Shown one piece after another: positions 25,238-33,081 of a stretch of DNA of 64,000 bases. The translations under genes and the position numbers were made by a program. Position 1 is the stretch's first letter. Each line of letters begins with the position of its first letter. The notes below the pieces were generated by a model that saw only the letters and a list, made by a program, of their open reading frames with translations, was not told where the DNA came from and searched no databases. The DNA comes from Brenneria nigrifluens DSM 30175 = ATCC 13028 (GTDB lineage: Bacteria; Pseudomonadota; Gammaproteobacteria; Enterobacterales; Enterobacteriaceae): assembly GCF_005484965.1 (NCBI RefSeq), contig NZ_CP034036.1, positions 4,402,001 to 4,466,000 of the forward strand, written 5' to 3'.

Positions 25238-26593
25238 TCAGAGTGTTGCCTTGGTCTGTATCGGTTCGTTGATGGTCATTAGCACCAGCAAGCACAGAAA
25301 CGAGCAGATAGCCATAAAACCGAATACATAACCCCAACTGAAGTTATCCAGCAGAAGTCCCGCAATTAGAGGACATGCCGCTCCACCCAGTTGTCCTCCA
25401 GTGTTGATAATGGAACCGGCAATAGGAAACACCTCTTTGGTTGTGAGCGCCATGGGATAAACCATGTAGGCGGAGAAACCCAGGTTGAACAGGATACCGG
25501 TTAACAACAGCAGTCCTCCAAGGATAATGGGATTATCTGGTGCGTTGATCAGCGTTATCATCATGACCACGGTTGCAATGGCGGAGGCCATCATCAAAGG
25601 TTTTCTGCGTTTGTTTAGCAGTCTGTCCGAGCACCATCCACCCAACAGGTTACCGATCACGGCGCCAATCCAGGGAGCGGATGCAAGCATCCCCATTTTC
25701 ATTACCGAGAAGCCTTTCTCATTCATTAAATAGGTTGGGATCCATGCCAGCAAAACGTTCACGATGCCCATCATGAAAAAGTAGCCGAGCATGCTGCCAA
25801 GTACATTCCATGATTTAAAGATTTCTTTTTTGGTACTGATCAACGGAACTTCTTTAGTACGGATTATCCTGTCTAATAATTTGAATGATTTTTCGTTGGC
25901 ATAGATAGGCCGCGATTTTTGCGTGTGTGCTATGACTTTTCCGGTAGGGATTTTCTCTTCAATGATATCTAATTCTTCCGGCGAGCAAAATTTACTTTCT
26001 CGTGGTGAATTGGTAACGATTAAATACCAGATGACGGAAAGAAACAGGCCCGGAATGGCAAAGAAATAGAAAACGTAATGCCAACTGTAGTGATAGATAA
26101 TGATGGCACATAACGGAGGAACAAGGACCGGGCCAAATTTCGCCGCTGATAAAAAGATTGCTGTGACCAGTCCTTTTTCTGAGGCCGGGAACCAACGATT
26201 AATGGTTGACGTAATACCTATGGGTAAGGGACCTTCCGCCAGGCCCAATATAAACCTCGATACTTTTAACCCCAGAATTGAGGTAGAGAAACCAACAAAG
26301 CACGTCGCCAGCGAAGTCAATATCATTGATATTGAAAATATCTTTCTCACGCCAAATTTAGCATAGAGGAAACCACTAGGTATTTGTGCTATGGCATAGG
26401 CCAACAGAAAAAGACTGGCCAGTGCTCCCGCTTCAGTATTGGACATATGAAAATCAGATCGGATAAAGGGTAACACAACACCGATATTTGCTCTGTCAGC
26501 AGCAGCTACGGTATAAACGCAAAAGATAAGTGATGCAATGACCCAGCGAAAACGCCCTGGTTTATTATTTGTGCTATTCATTGTTTTTCCCAT
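25238..26593 (-). CDS. MFS transporter, anion:cation symporter (ACS)-like family
   Basis: A 451-residue, 12-helix major facilitator transporter, most like the ACS family that takes up hexuronates, glucarate, galactonate and related organic anions. Near the N-terminus are the first helix with AAADRANIGVVLPFI, the loop 2-3 motif GFLYAKFGVRKIF, and RFILGLAEGPLPIG in helix 4. A long cytoplasmic loop of about 70 residues lies between helices 6 and 7. ATG 26593 overlaps the upstream TGA (TGATG); ATG 26581, with GGGA six bases before it, is an alternative start. The substrate is unknown; linkage to the RraA-like gene suggests a keto- or hydroxy-acid. Confidence 0.85.
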   Translation of the reverse strand: MGKTMNSTNNKPGRFRWVIASLIFCVYTVAAADRANIGVVLPFIRSDFHMSNTEAGALASLFLLAYAIAQIPSGFLYAKFGVRKIFSISMILTSLATCFVGFSTSILGLKVSRFILGLAEGPLPIGITSTINRWFPASEKGLVTAIFLSAAKFGPVLVPPLCAIIIYHYSWHYVFYFFAIPGLFLSVIWYLIVTNSPRESKFCSPEELDIIEEKIPTGKVIAHTQKSRPIYANEKSFKLLDRIIRTKEVPLISTKKEIFKSWNVLGSMLGYFFMMGIVNVLLAWIPTYLMNEKGFSVMKMGMLASAPWIGAVIGNLLGGWCSDRLLNKRRKPLMMASAIATVVMMITLINAPDNPIILGGLLLLTGILFNLGFSAYMVYPMALTTKEVFPIAGSIINTGGQLGGAACPLIAGLLLDNFSWGYVFGFMAICSFLCLLVLMTINEPIQTKATL

Positions 26594-27267
26594 CAAAGAT
26601 AAATACAGTTTTTTTCCAAAAGTTTTTCATCCACCCACGACATATCCCATTCGTCATTTTCTATCTGGGTTTTGATATTTTCTTCTTTTTCTGTAACGTA
26701 TTTTGTTTTTTCTAATACGGATTCAAGGTCATTCTGCCTGACGACGACAGCACCATCAAGGTCTGCAACGATCATGTCCCCCGGAGTGATAACAACACCA
26801 TCGATAGAAATAGGGAAATTAATCTCTCCAGGACCATCTTTAAAAGGACCGGCAGGGGTTGCCCCTAAAGCAAATACCGAAATAGGTGATTGTTGAATAA
26901 AATCCAGATCACGAACCATACCGTTGATAATGATCCCTGCAATGCCTTTTTTCATCGCCCAGCGCAGCATGAGTTCTCCCATCAGCGCATTTTTTTCACC
27001 ACCTTGCCCATTTACCACAATAACATCACCTGGAGAAGCCATTCCAATAGCCTTGTAAAACAGAAGGTTATCCCCACTACGCAAATTGACCGTAAAGGCC
27101 GGACCTGCGAGTTTTAAGTCATTCAGCGGCCTGATTTTATTGCTCAGGCAGAACTGACGATTCATGACGTCGCCGATATTTGCCGCTGGTAGTTTCTTGA
27201 ACTCATCTATCAAATATTTTTGTGGTCTATTAAAATATTTTTTAATCTGAAATCCATTATTTGACAT
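26593..27267 (-). CDS. RraA-like / HMG-CHA aldolase family protein
   Basis: A 224-residue protein of the RraA-like superfamily, which includes class II 4-hydroxy-4-methyl-2-oxoglutarate (HMG) aldolases and the RNase E inhibitor RraA. The larger size, the catabolic-type neighbours and Glu98-x20-Arg119-Asp120 favour the aldolase side, where Arg and Asp bind the 2-oxo acid and metal. The acid often found three residues after RD appears to be Phe here. Start 27267 has GGAG seven bases upstream; an earlier start adds only seven residues. It is the first gene of a two-gene operon with the MFS transporter. True substrate unknown. Confidence 0.75.
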   Translation of the reverse strand: MSNNGFQIKKYFNRPQKYLIDEFKKLPAANIGDVMNRQFCLSNKIRPLNDLKLAGPAFTVNLRSGDNLLFYKAIGMASPGDVIVVNGQGGEKNALMGELMLRWAMKKGIAGIIINGMVRDLDFIQQSPISVFALGATPAGPFKDGPGEINFPISIDGVVITPGDMIVADLDGAVVVRQNDLESVLEKTKYVTEKEENIKTQIENDEWDMSWVDEKLLEKNCIYL

Positions 27268-27466
27268 AAACACTCCGATTTTACCCAATTAAAAATGTGA
27301 CGCACTTCTAAAAAATGAAATTTATTTACTTTATACCCAATAAAAATAAGAGAAATTAATTATTGGTGAATTAAGGTAGTGACATATTTAATTGTCAGGC
27401 CTTTTTGTGTAAAGAGAAAATAATAAATATTAAATATCAATTATTGGAATATATGCAGGTGGAGAA
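27268..27466. promoter_or_regulatory. divergent control region with a candidate LysR site
   Basis: This strongly AT-rich gap separates the aldolase/transporter operon from the LysR gene. It contains the dyad TGACA-TATTTAAT-TGTCA (27380-27397), close to the T-N11-A type of site used by LysR proteins and about 70 bases from the regulator's start. No sigma-70 promoter stands out clearly among the many A/T runs. Confidence 0.5.
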
Positions 27467-28420
27467 ATGAATGCTATCTTACTAAAAACATTTTTAACCA
27501 TTGTAAAAGCAGGGAGTATCAATAAATCGGCCGAGGAACTTTTTGTTGCTCAATCCACTGTAACAAAAAGATTACAGGTACTTGAAAATGAATTAGGATT
27601 TGATCTATTTGAGCGAAATAAGGGTATAAGAGAAATAAAACTGACAGAGGCAGGTAGTTCTTTCCTTGAGATTGCTGAGAAATGGTATGACTTTTTTCTG
27701 GAAATAGAAACGATAAAATCCAATGAATCGAGAATAAACATTACAATAGGATGTCTCAATAGTATTAATTTCGCAATCTTTACTCCTCTTTACCGAGCGC
27801 TTATTAACCATGAAAGCAAAATGAATGTGAAAATCGTGACAACGCACTCTATCGATATTTTTGGTTTGATTGAAAAACGAATAATTGATGTTGGGTTCTC
27901 TTTCTCGGATTTGAAATCTCAAAACACCATGAGTTTTAAACTATACAGTGAGCCTATGGTCGGGTTGTGTCTTCCAAGCTCTATTCTGGCGGGAAAAGAA
28001 GAAGTTAAGCTTGAGCAACTTCAGGTTAAAGATGAGTATTATGTCCGCTGGGATGAGGATTTTGAACGCTGGCATATGCAAGGGTTTGGGCGTATTCATG
28101 GTTTTAATGCTCAGTTTGATAACGGTCATCTGATCATGAACTTATTATCACATGGAACAGACTGGGCTATTGTCCCCAGTTCTACGGCTTTATTTGCCCA
28201 AAAACAGCACGGATGCGTATCCTTTCGTCTGGCTCAAAACTGTCATCCGCCCAGTAGAGTGGTTTATATGGTTATGCATAAAAACCAGAAGAAAAGTACG
28301 CAGAAAGGCGTGGCTAAACTGGCTGCTTTATTACATGAATTATCTGGATTGTTAGCGAAAGAAATACCGGACATCGAGTTTTATACCCAAAATATTATTG
28401 AGAGTTTGGAAGTTGGTTGA
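27467..28420 (+). CDS. LysR family transcriptional regulator
   Basis: A 317-residue LysR-type regulator. The N-terminal winged helix-turn-helix (1-60) is clear: LKTFLTIVKAGSINKSAEELFVAQSTVTKRLQVLENELGFDLFER. A substrate-binding domain follows from about residue 90. GGTGGAGAA precedes the start. It is divergent from the RraA-like/MFS operon, the standard arrangement for a LysR activator responding to the pathway's substrate. Like the operon, it uses many A/T-ending codons (AAA, ATT, TTA), unlike the GC-rich genes on both sides, which points to horizontal acquisition. The ligand is unknown. Confidence 0.88.
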   Translation: MNAILLKTFLTIVKAGSINKSAEELFVAQSTVTKRLQVLENELGFDLFERNKGIREIKLTEAGSSFLEIAEKWYDFFLEIETIKSNESRINITIGCLNSINFAIFTPLYRALINHESKMNVKIVTTHSIDIFGLIEKRIIDVGFSFSDLKSQNTMSFKLYSEPMVGLCLPSSILAGKEEVKLEQLQVKDEYYVRWDEDFERWHMQGFGRIHGFNAQFDNGHLIMNLLSHGTDWAIVPSSTALFAQKQHGCVSFRLAQNCHPPSRVVYMVMHKNQKKSTQKGVAKLAALLHELSGLLAKEIPDIEFYTQNIIESLEVG

Positions 28421-28480
28421 GTATCAACTAAAGATTATTTTTCTGATGGTTATGATTTTTCAGTATCTCATGAGACATGA

Positions 28481-28507
28481 AAAAGGGCACTGTCAGTGTG
28501 CCCTTAA
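28481..28507 (-). terminator. terminator between LysR gene and sspB
   Basis: AAGGGCAC (28483-28490) pairs with GTGCCCTT (28498-28505). On the minus strand TTTTTCA follows, so it is a good terminator for sspB; on the plus strand only AATAAAT follows. Confidence 0.75.
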
Positions 28508-28519
28508 TAAATCAGGGAC

Positions 28520-29017
28520 TTATTTAACCACCCGCAGTGACGGTCTTCTTCCCTTGGGAGGCTGCGGCGGATCGTCATCGGGATTATCATTTTCATCCGA
28601 TGCGTCCGGATTATTGTCGACGATCGACATCACCGTACTGGCCGTGACGTCCTCATCCTGAAAATCGTCGAGTTCGCCCGTCGATTCATAGGCGGGCTCA
28701 GGCTCAAACATCGTGCCGGCGCCGTTCTCCCGGGCGTAAATCGCCAACACCGCCGCCATGGGTACAGACACCTGACGCGGCACGCCGCCGAAACGGGCGT
28801 TAAAGCGCACGCTGTCATCAGCCAACTCAAGACCGCCAACGGCTCGGGGTGCGATATTCAGCACAATCTGCCCGTCGCGGGCAAATTCCATCGGGACCAT
28901 AACACCCGGCAGAGTAATATCGACCACCAGATGAGGCGTCAACTGGTTATCCAGCAGCCAGTCATAAAAAGCCCGCAACAGATACGGACGACGCGGAGAC
29001 AGTTGAGACAACGCCAT
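28520..29017 (-). CDS. sspB: ClpXP specificity adaptor SspB
   Basis: Dimeric adaptor that brings ssrA-tagged peptides and other substrates (for example the RseA fragment) to ClpXP. Length is 165 residues. The folded substrate-binding domain (about 1-112) begins SPRRPYLLRAFYDWLLDN. A disordered acidic linker follows, and the C-terminal ClpX-binding motif RPSLRVVK is intact. It follows sspA by five bases, so the sspAB operon is intact, and a hairpin terminator follows. Confidence 0.97.
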   Translation of the reverse strand: MALSQLSPRRPYLLRAFYDWLLDNQLTPHLVVDITLPGVMVPMEFARDGQIVLNIAPRAVGGLELADDSVRFNARFGGVPRQVSVPMAAVLAIYARENGAGTMFEPEPAYESTGELDDFQDEDVTASTVMSIVDNNPDASDENDNPDDDPPQPPKGRRPSLRVVK

Positions 29018-29022
29018 GTTGT

Positions 29023-29664
29023 TTAACCTCTGGTTTGCAAACGCATTTCACGTTCTGCTTCCGTCAGGGAAGCGAGAAACGCATCACGCTCAAATACGCG
29101 CGTCATGTAGCCTTTCAATTCTTTCGCACCAGAACCGCTCAATTCAATGCCTAATTGCGGCAGGCGCCATAACAGCGGGGCCAGATAACAATCCACCAGG
29201 CTGAACTCTTCGCTCATAAAGTAAGGCGCTTCGTTGAACACAGGCGCAACCGCCAGCAGTTCTTCACGCAACTGTTTACGAGCGCTATCCGCGTCCTGAG
29301 CGCTGCCCTGTATGATTTTCTTCAGCAGAGAATACCAGTCGTTCTCAATGCGGTGCATCATCAGACGGCTGTTGCCGCGCGCCACCGGATAGACGGGCAT
29401 CAGCGGCGGATGAGGAAAACGTTCATCCAGATACTCCATGATAATCCGTGATTCATAGAGCGTCAGTTCCCGATCGACCAGCGTCGGAACCGAACCATAA
29501 GGATTGAGGTCAATAAGATCCTGAGGCAGATTATCCAGGTCTACCTGCTCAATCTCGACACTCACCCCTTTTTCCGCCAGTACGATGCGGACCTGATGGC
29601 TAAAAATGTCGGACGGACCAGAAAACAGCGTCATTACCGAACGTTTGTTGGCAGCGACAGCCAT
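29023..29664 (-). CDS. sspA: stringent starvation protein A SspA
   Basis: GST-fold protein that binds RNA polymerase and affects stationary-phase and acid-stress transcription; it has no known GST activity. Start 29664 has TTGGAGG before it and gives 213 residues (MAVAANKRSVMTLFSG), against 212 in E. coli. The thioredoxin-like N-domain and helical C-domain (FSLVDCYLAPLLWRLPQLGIEL) are plain, and the surface pocket motif PHPP (~84-87) is conserved. It lies downstream of rplM-rpsI, separated by a terminator and about 250 bp, so it probably has its own promoter. Confidence 0.97.
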   Translation of the reverse strand: MAVAANKRSVMTLFSGPSDIFSHQVRIVLAEKGVSVEIEQVDLDNLPQDLIDLNPYGSVPTLVDRELTLYESRIIMEYLDERFPHPPLMPVYPVARGNSRLMMHRIENDWYSLLKKIIQGSAQDADSARKQLREELLAVAPVFNEAPYFMSEEFSLVDCYLAPLLWRLPQLGIELSGSGAKELKGYMTRVFERDAFLASLTEAEREMRLQTRG

Positions 29665-29919
29665 GAAAACCTCCAAGTTTATCGAGAAAATACGGCGAAT
29701 AACCGATCTGCTAATGTTCTGCGAGCCAATATTCTGCGGTTTTGTCGCTCGATATCGGAAAAAGCGACTCGCTGGGAAACAGGCACAAAAGTGTCGGTTA
29801 GTTTATCAGATTTTGTTCGTTCTGTGGGGATATAAGCGCAACCTCATCGTTAACCCACGGAAAATAAAGATTATTTTTTCAACGCGTATCGCCTGTGGGC
29901 TATCCCGGTCCGCCATAAA

Positions 29920-29993
29920 AAATCGCCGGAGCGATTTTAAACGTCGCCCCGCGACGGCCCAAAGGGTGGCGGGCAGGGATAGCCCGCCATAAA
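29920..29993 (-). repeat. dispersed copy of the 74-bp three-hairpin repeat
   Basis: This unit matches those at 60900-61048 along its whole length without gaps: AAATCGC/GCGATTT stem, a short CGTCGC/GCGACG-like stem, and TGGCGGGC/GCCCGCCA around AGGGATA. It directly abuts the rpsI terminator. A worn fragment (GGGCTATCCCGGTCCGCCATAA) precedes it at 29898-29919. It shows no coding character. Confidence 0.85.
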
Positions 29994-30022
29994 AAAACCC
30001 GGCGACCAGCACCGGGTTTTTC
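29991..30022 (-). terminator. rho-independent terminator of rplM-rpsI
   Basis: AAACCCGG (29995-30002) pairs with CCGGGTTT (30012-30019); the minus strand continues into a run of T (29991-29997 read as A on plus). Confidence 0.85.
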
Positions 30023-30052
30023 GCATTGATTTCGCTGCAACGCAGCAGGAAA

Positions 30053-30445
30053 TTAACGCTTGGAGAACTGAGGACGGCGGCGTGCTTTACGCAGACCGAC
30101 TTTCTTACGTTCAACCTTACGAGCATCGCGAGTCACGAAGCCTGCCTTACGCAGTTCGCCACGCAGAGACTCATCATACTCCATCAGCGCGCGGGTGATA
30201 CCATGACGGATCGCCCCGGCCTGACCGGAGATACCACCACCCTTAACGGTGATGTACAGGTCGAATTTACCAACCATGTCGACCAGTTCCAGCGGCTGAC
30301 GAACTACCATGCGGGCAGTTTCACGACCGAAGTACTGTTCCAGACTACGCTGGTTGATAACGATATTACCGCTGCCCGGTTTGATAAACACGCGAGCGGC
30401 GGAGCTTTTGCGGCGACCAGTGCCGTAGTATTGATTTTCAGCCAT
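30053..30445 (-). CDS. rpsI: 30S ribosomal protein S9
   Basis: Small-subunit protein whose C-terminal tail reaches the P-site tRNA anticodon. Length is 130 residues as in E. coli. The family opening NQYYGTGRRKSSAARVF and the basic C-terminal tail ending in QFSKR (the terminal Arg contacts tRNA) are present. It follows rplM by 15 bases and ends at a strong terminator, forming the standard two-gene operon. Confidence 0.99.
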   Translation of the reverse strand: MAENQYYGTGRRKSSAARVFIKPGSGNIVINQRSLEQYFGRETARMVVRQPLELVDMVGKFDLYITVKGGGISGQAGAIRHGITRALMEYDESLRGELRKAGFVTRDARKVERKKVGLRKARRRPQFSKR

Positions 30446-30460
30446 TGCCTATAATCCCGA

Positions 30461-30889
30461 TTAAATGTCCAGAACTTGCGGTTGCTGTGCCGCGTGATTG
30501 TGCTCGGTGCCCGCGTAAACTTTCAGCTTACGGAACATGGCACGACCCAGCGGGCCCTTCGGCAGCATGCCTTTAACCGCGATTTCAATCACGCGCTCAG
30601 GACGGCGGGCAATCATCTCTTCAAAGGTCGCTTGTTTGATACCACCGATGTGGCCGGTGTGGTGGTAATAAATCTTGTCAGTACGCTTGTTACCGGTTAC
30701 GGCAACTTTATCTGCGTTCAGGACGATGATGTAATCACCCGTATCAACGTGCGGAGTGTATTCCGCTTTATGCTTGCCGCGCAGGCGACTAGCCAGTTCA
30801 GTTGCGAGGCGACCCAAGGTCTTACCGCTCGCGTCAACAACGTACCAGTCGCGTTTTACGGTTTCTGGTTTAGCTGTAAAAGTTTTCAT
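30461..30889 (-). CDS. rplM: 50S ribosomal protein L13
   Basis: Early-assembly large-subunit protein. Start 30889 (MKTFTAKPETVKRDWYVVDA) gives the exact E. coli length of 142; a longer in-frame start adds only five residues. The conserved GMLPKGPLGRAMFRKLKVY is complete. In E. coli L13 represses its own operon by binding the rplM leader. Here about 165 nt of leader lie between the -10 at 31056-31061 and the start codon, long enough for that control. Confidence 0.98.
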   Translation of the reverse strand: MKTFTAKPETVKRDWYVVDASGKTLGRLATELASRLRGKHKAEYTPHVDTGDYIIVLNADKVAVTGNKRTDKIYYHHTGHIGGIKQATFEEMIARRPERVIEIAVKGMLPKGPLGRAMFRKLKVYAGTEHNHAAQQPQVLDI

Positions 30890-31055
30890 TAAAAGCTTAC
30901 CCAATAATTAGTTACACGCAGGTGTTCACCTAAACGCTAAAAACAGTCGAGGCTCACACGACCATCAAGTCCAGCAAACCTACCCCTTCGAATAGCCATT
31001 GCCGGCACTATAAAGTTTTTGGGAAAAAAACTTTGTTGTAACGTGGGGTCGCAGG

Positions 31056-31061
31056 ATTATA
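31056..31061 (-). promoter_or_regulatory. rplM-rpsI promoter (-10)
   Basis: A perfect TATAAT on the minus strand about 170 bases before rplM, in an otherwise GC-rich stretch. The -35 at 17-bp spacing is poor. The 30890-31050 leader probably carries the L13 autoregulatory structure known in enterobacteria; I did not fold it. Confidence 0.55.
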
Positions 31062-31122
31062 GAGAAGTCGCCGACAAAGATCGACCTTTTTCGTCGCCGG
31101 AGCGGGAAAAACCGCCGCCCTT

Positions 31123-32241
31123 TTACGCCAGATGCTGCTGGCGCAGATACTCCTCGCTCTGCATTTCCTGCAGACGCGATAAACAGCGCTGGTACTCAAA
31201 CTTCAGGCGCTCTCCCTGATAAAGCTCGAACATGGATACCTGCGCGGAGATAACCAGTTTAATCCGCCGCTCGTAAAACTCATCCACCAGCGCCAGAAAA
31301 CGGCGGGCGGTATTCTCCTCCGCGCCGCCCATCGCCGTAACGTTGTGCAGCAGTACGCTGTGATAAAGGCGCGACAAGACGATGTAATCGTTCTGGCTGC
31401 GCGCCTGTGCGCACAGCGTGGTGAAGTCGACGGCCAGCACGCCCTCGCTCGCGCCCAGGGTGGGCAAAGGGTGATGATTTATCTCCAGGACCGGGCCCGG
31501 CGTCACCCACGGCTGCCCCGACAGGCGGGTAAACATCTGCCGCATCGTCGCTTCCGTCTGCGCGCCAAGCGGCGTCAGATAGAGATGGGCCTGCGTCAGC
31601 GTCCGTAAGCGGTAATCAATCCCCGCGTCGACGTTACGCACTTCGCAATGCTGCTTGATCAGTTCAATCGCCGGTAGAAAACGCGCCCGCTGTAGGCCGT
31701 TGCGATACAGTTCGTCCGGCGGAATGTTCGAGGTGGCCACCAGGGTGATGCCGCGGGAAAACAGCGCGCGCAGCAACTCGGCCAACAGCATGGCGTCCGT
31801 AATGTCGCTGACGAAAAACTCATCGAAACAGAGCACGTCCGTTTCGGCTTTAAAGCCATCGGCGACCTTTTCCAGCGGGTTTTCCAGCCCCTGGAGCTGG
31901 TTCAGTTCCTGGTGCACCCGCAGCATAAAGCGGTGAAAGTGCAGCCGCAGTTTTCGCTCCGTCGGCAAACTGTGGAAAAACAGGTCCATCAGCCAGGTTT
32001 TGCCGCGCCCCACGCCGCCCCACATATATAGCCCTTGAACCGGATCCGCGACGCGTTTATCGCTTAATCCCAGCCACGCGCGCCATTTTCCCTGCCCGCC
32101 GGCGGAGCGCGCCGCGCGCTCGCACAATGCCTGATGGATGGTCTCCAAGCGCGCCACGGTTTGATGCTGTACTTCGTCGGGCTGATATTCCCCGGCTGAC
32201 AGCGCTTGCCGGTAAAGCGCCAACGGTGTTGTTTGCTGCAT
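31123..32241 (-). CDS. zapE: cell division AAA+-like ATPase ZapE
   Basis: AFG1/LACE1-type ATPase that associates with the Z ring and is important under low oxygen and high temperature. Length is 372 residues. The Walker A GGVGRGKT is at 75-82 and Walker B in VLCFDEFFVSD near 140. The family stretch ATSNIPPDELYRNGLQRARFLPAI follows, where the Arg finger is expected. It is divergent from zapG (another Z-ring factor) with a 221-bp gap. Confidence 0.95.
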   Translation of the reverse strand: MQQTTPLALYRQALSAGEYQPDEVQHQTVARLETIHQALCERAARSAGGQGKWRAWLGLSDKRVADPVQGLYMWGGVGRGKTWLMDLFFHSLPTERKLRLHFHRFMLRVHQELNQLQGLENPLEKVADGFKAETDVLCFDEFFVSDITDAMLLAELLRALFSRGITLVATSNIPPDELYRNGLQRARFLPAIELIKQHCEVRNVDAGIDYRLRTLTQAHLYLTPLGAQTEATMRQMFTRLSGQPWVTPGPVLEINHHPLPTLGASEGVLAVDFTTLCAQARSQNDYIVLSRLYHSVLLHNVTAMGGAEENTARRFLALVDEFYERRIKLVISAQVSMFELYQGERLKFEYQRCLSRLQEMQSEEYLRQQHLA

Positions 32242-32462
32242 AATGATCGCAATCCCTGAGAAAAAATTTAATCGTGTTTTGTTGCGCGTTGCCGTCGATT
32301 TGAGTCGTAATCGTAGCAGTTAACCACCTTCATGCCAGATATCGGCCAACATTACCCTAAGCCATCGCGCTTCAGGATTCCACTCGGACAAGGTTAGCGG
32401 TTATAGTGACTATTATTAAGTGAAAAACCCTACGGAACAACGAAGTCAAAATAGGAGTCCTT

Positions 32463-32867
32463 ATGACTTGGGAGTATGCGCTGATTGGTTTAGTCGCCGG
32501 TATTATCATTGGTGCCGTCGCCATGCGTTTTGGCAATCGTAAGCTGCGCCAACAACAGGCGCTGCAGCACGAACTGGAGAAGAGCAAAGCCGAACTGGAA
32601 GAGTATCGTCAGGAGCTGGTCGGACATTTTTCCCGTAGCGCGGAGCTGCTGGATAATATGGCGAATGATTACCGTCAGCTTTACCAACACATGGCCAAAA
32701 GCTCCAGTAGTCTGCTGCCGGATATTCCCGGCCAGGATAACCCGTTTAACTATCGCCTAACCGAGGCGGAAGCGGATAACGATCAGGCCCCGGTCGATAT
32801 GCCGCCGCGCGACTACTCCGACGGCGCCTCCGGCCTGCTGCGCGGCGAGCCTCCCGTCCGCAAGTAA
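32463..32867 (+). CDS. zapG: Z-ring associated protein ZapG (YhcB, DUF1043)
   Basis: A 134-residue single-pass inner-membrane protein with one N-terminal helix (about 4-22, YALIGLVAGIIIGAVAMRF), then a coiled coil rich in Q, E and K to about residue 80, and a disordered acidic tail. YhcB is linked to cell division and envelope biogenesis control. RBS AATAGGAGTCCTT precedes the start. It is followed by a terminator and then degQ, the order seen across Enterobacterales. Confidence 0.94.
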   Translation: MTWEYALIGLVAGIIIGAVAMRFGNRKLRQQQALQHELEKSKAELEEYRQELVGHFSRSAELLDNMANDYRQLYQHMAKSSSSLLPDIPGQDNPFNYRLTEAEADNDQAPVDMPPRDYSDGASGLLRGEPPVRK

Positions 32868-32884
32868 AAGCGATTGCTTATGGT

Positions 32885-32912
32885 GTGAGGCCTCATCAAG
32901 CCTCACGTTTTT
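32885..32912 (+). terminator. terminator after zapG
   Basis: GTGAGGC (32885-32891) pairs with GCCTCAC (32900-32906) around eight bases, followed by GTTTTT. Confidence 0.8.
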
Positions 32913-33081
32913 CGCTCGACTCCCCCTCCAGAAAAATCGACGGCGTAGGCTATAGTTACAATCTACTGACGAAATATCAGTGAACTTTACACACCGATCG
33001 CCACTCTGACTCTTCACCGAGTGTTTAAGTTTATATATCATCATTTTATTCATCAGCTGGTCGTGAGAGAGTTAATCAACA

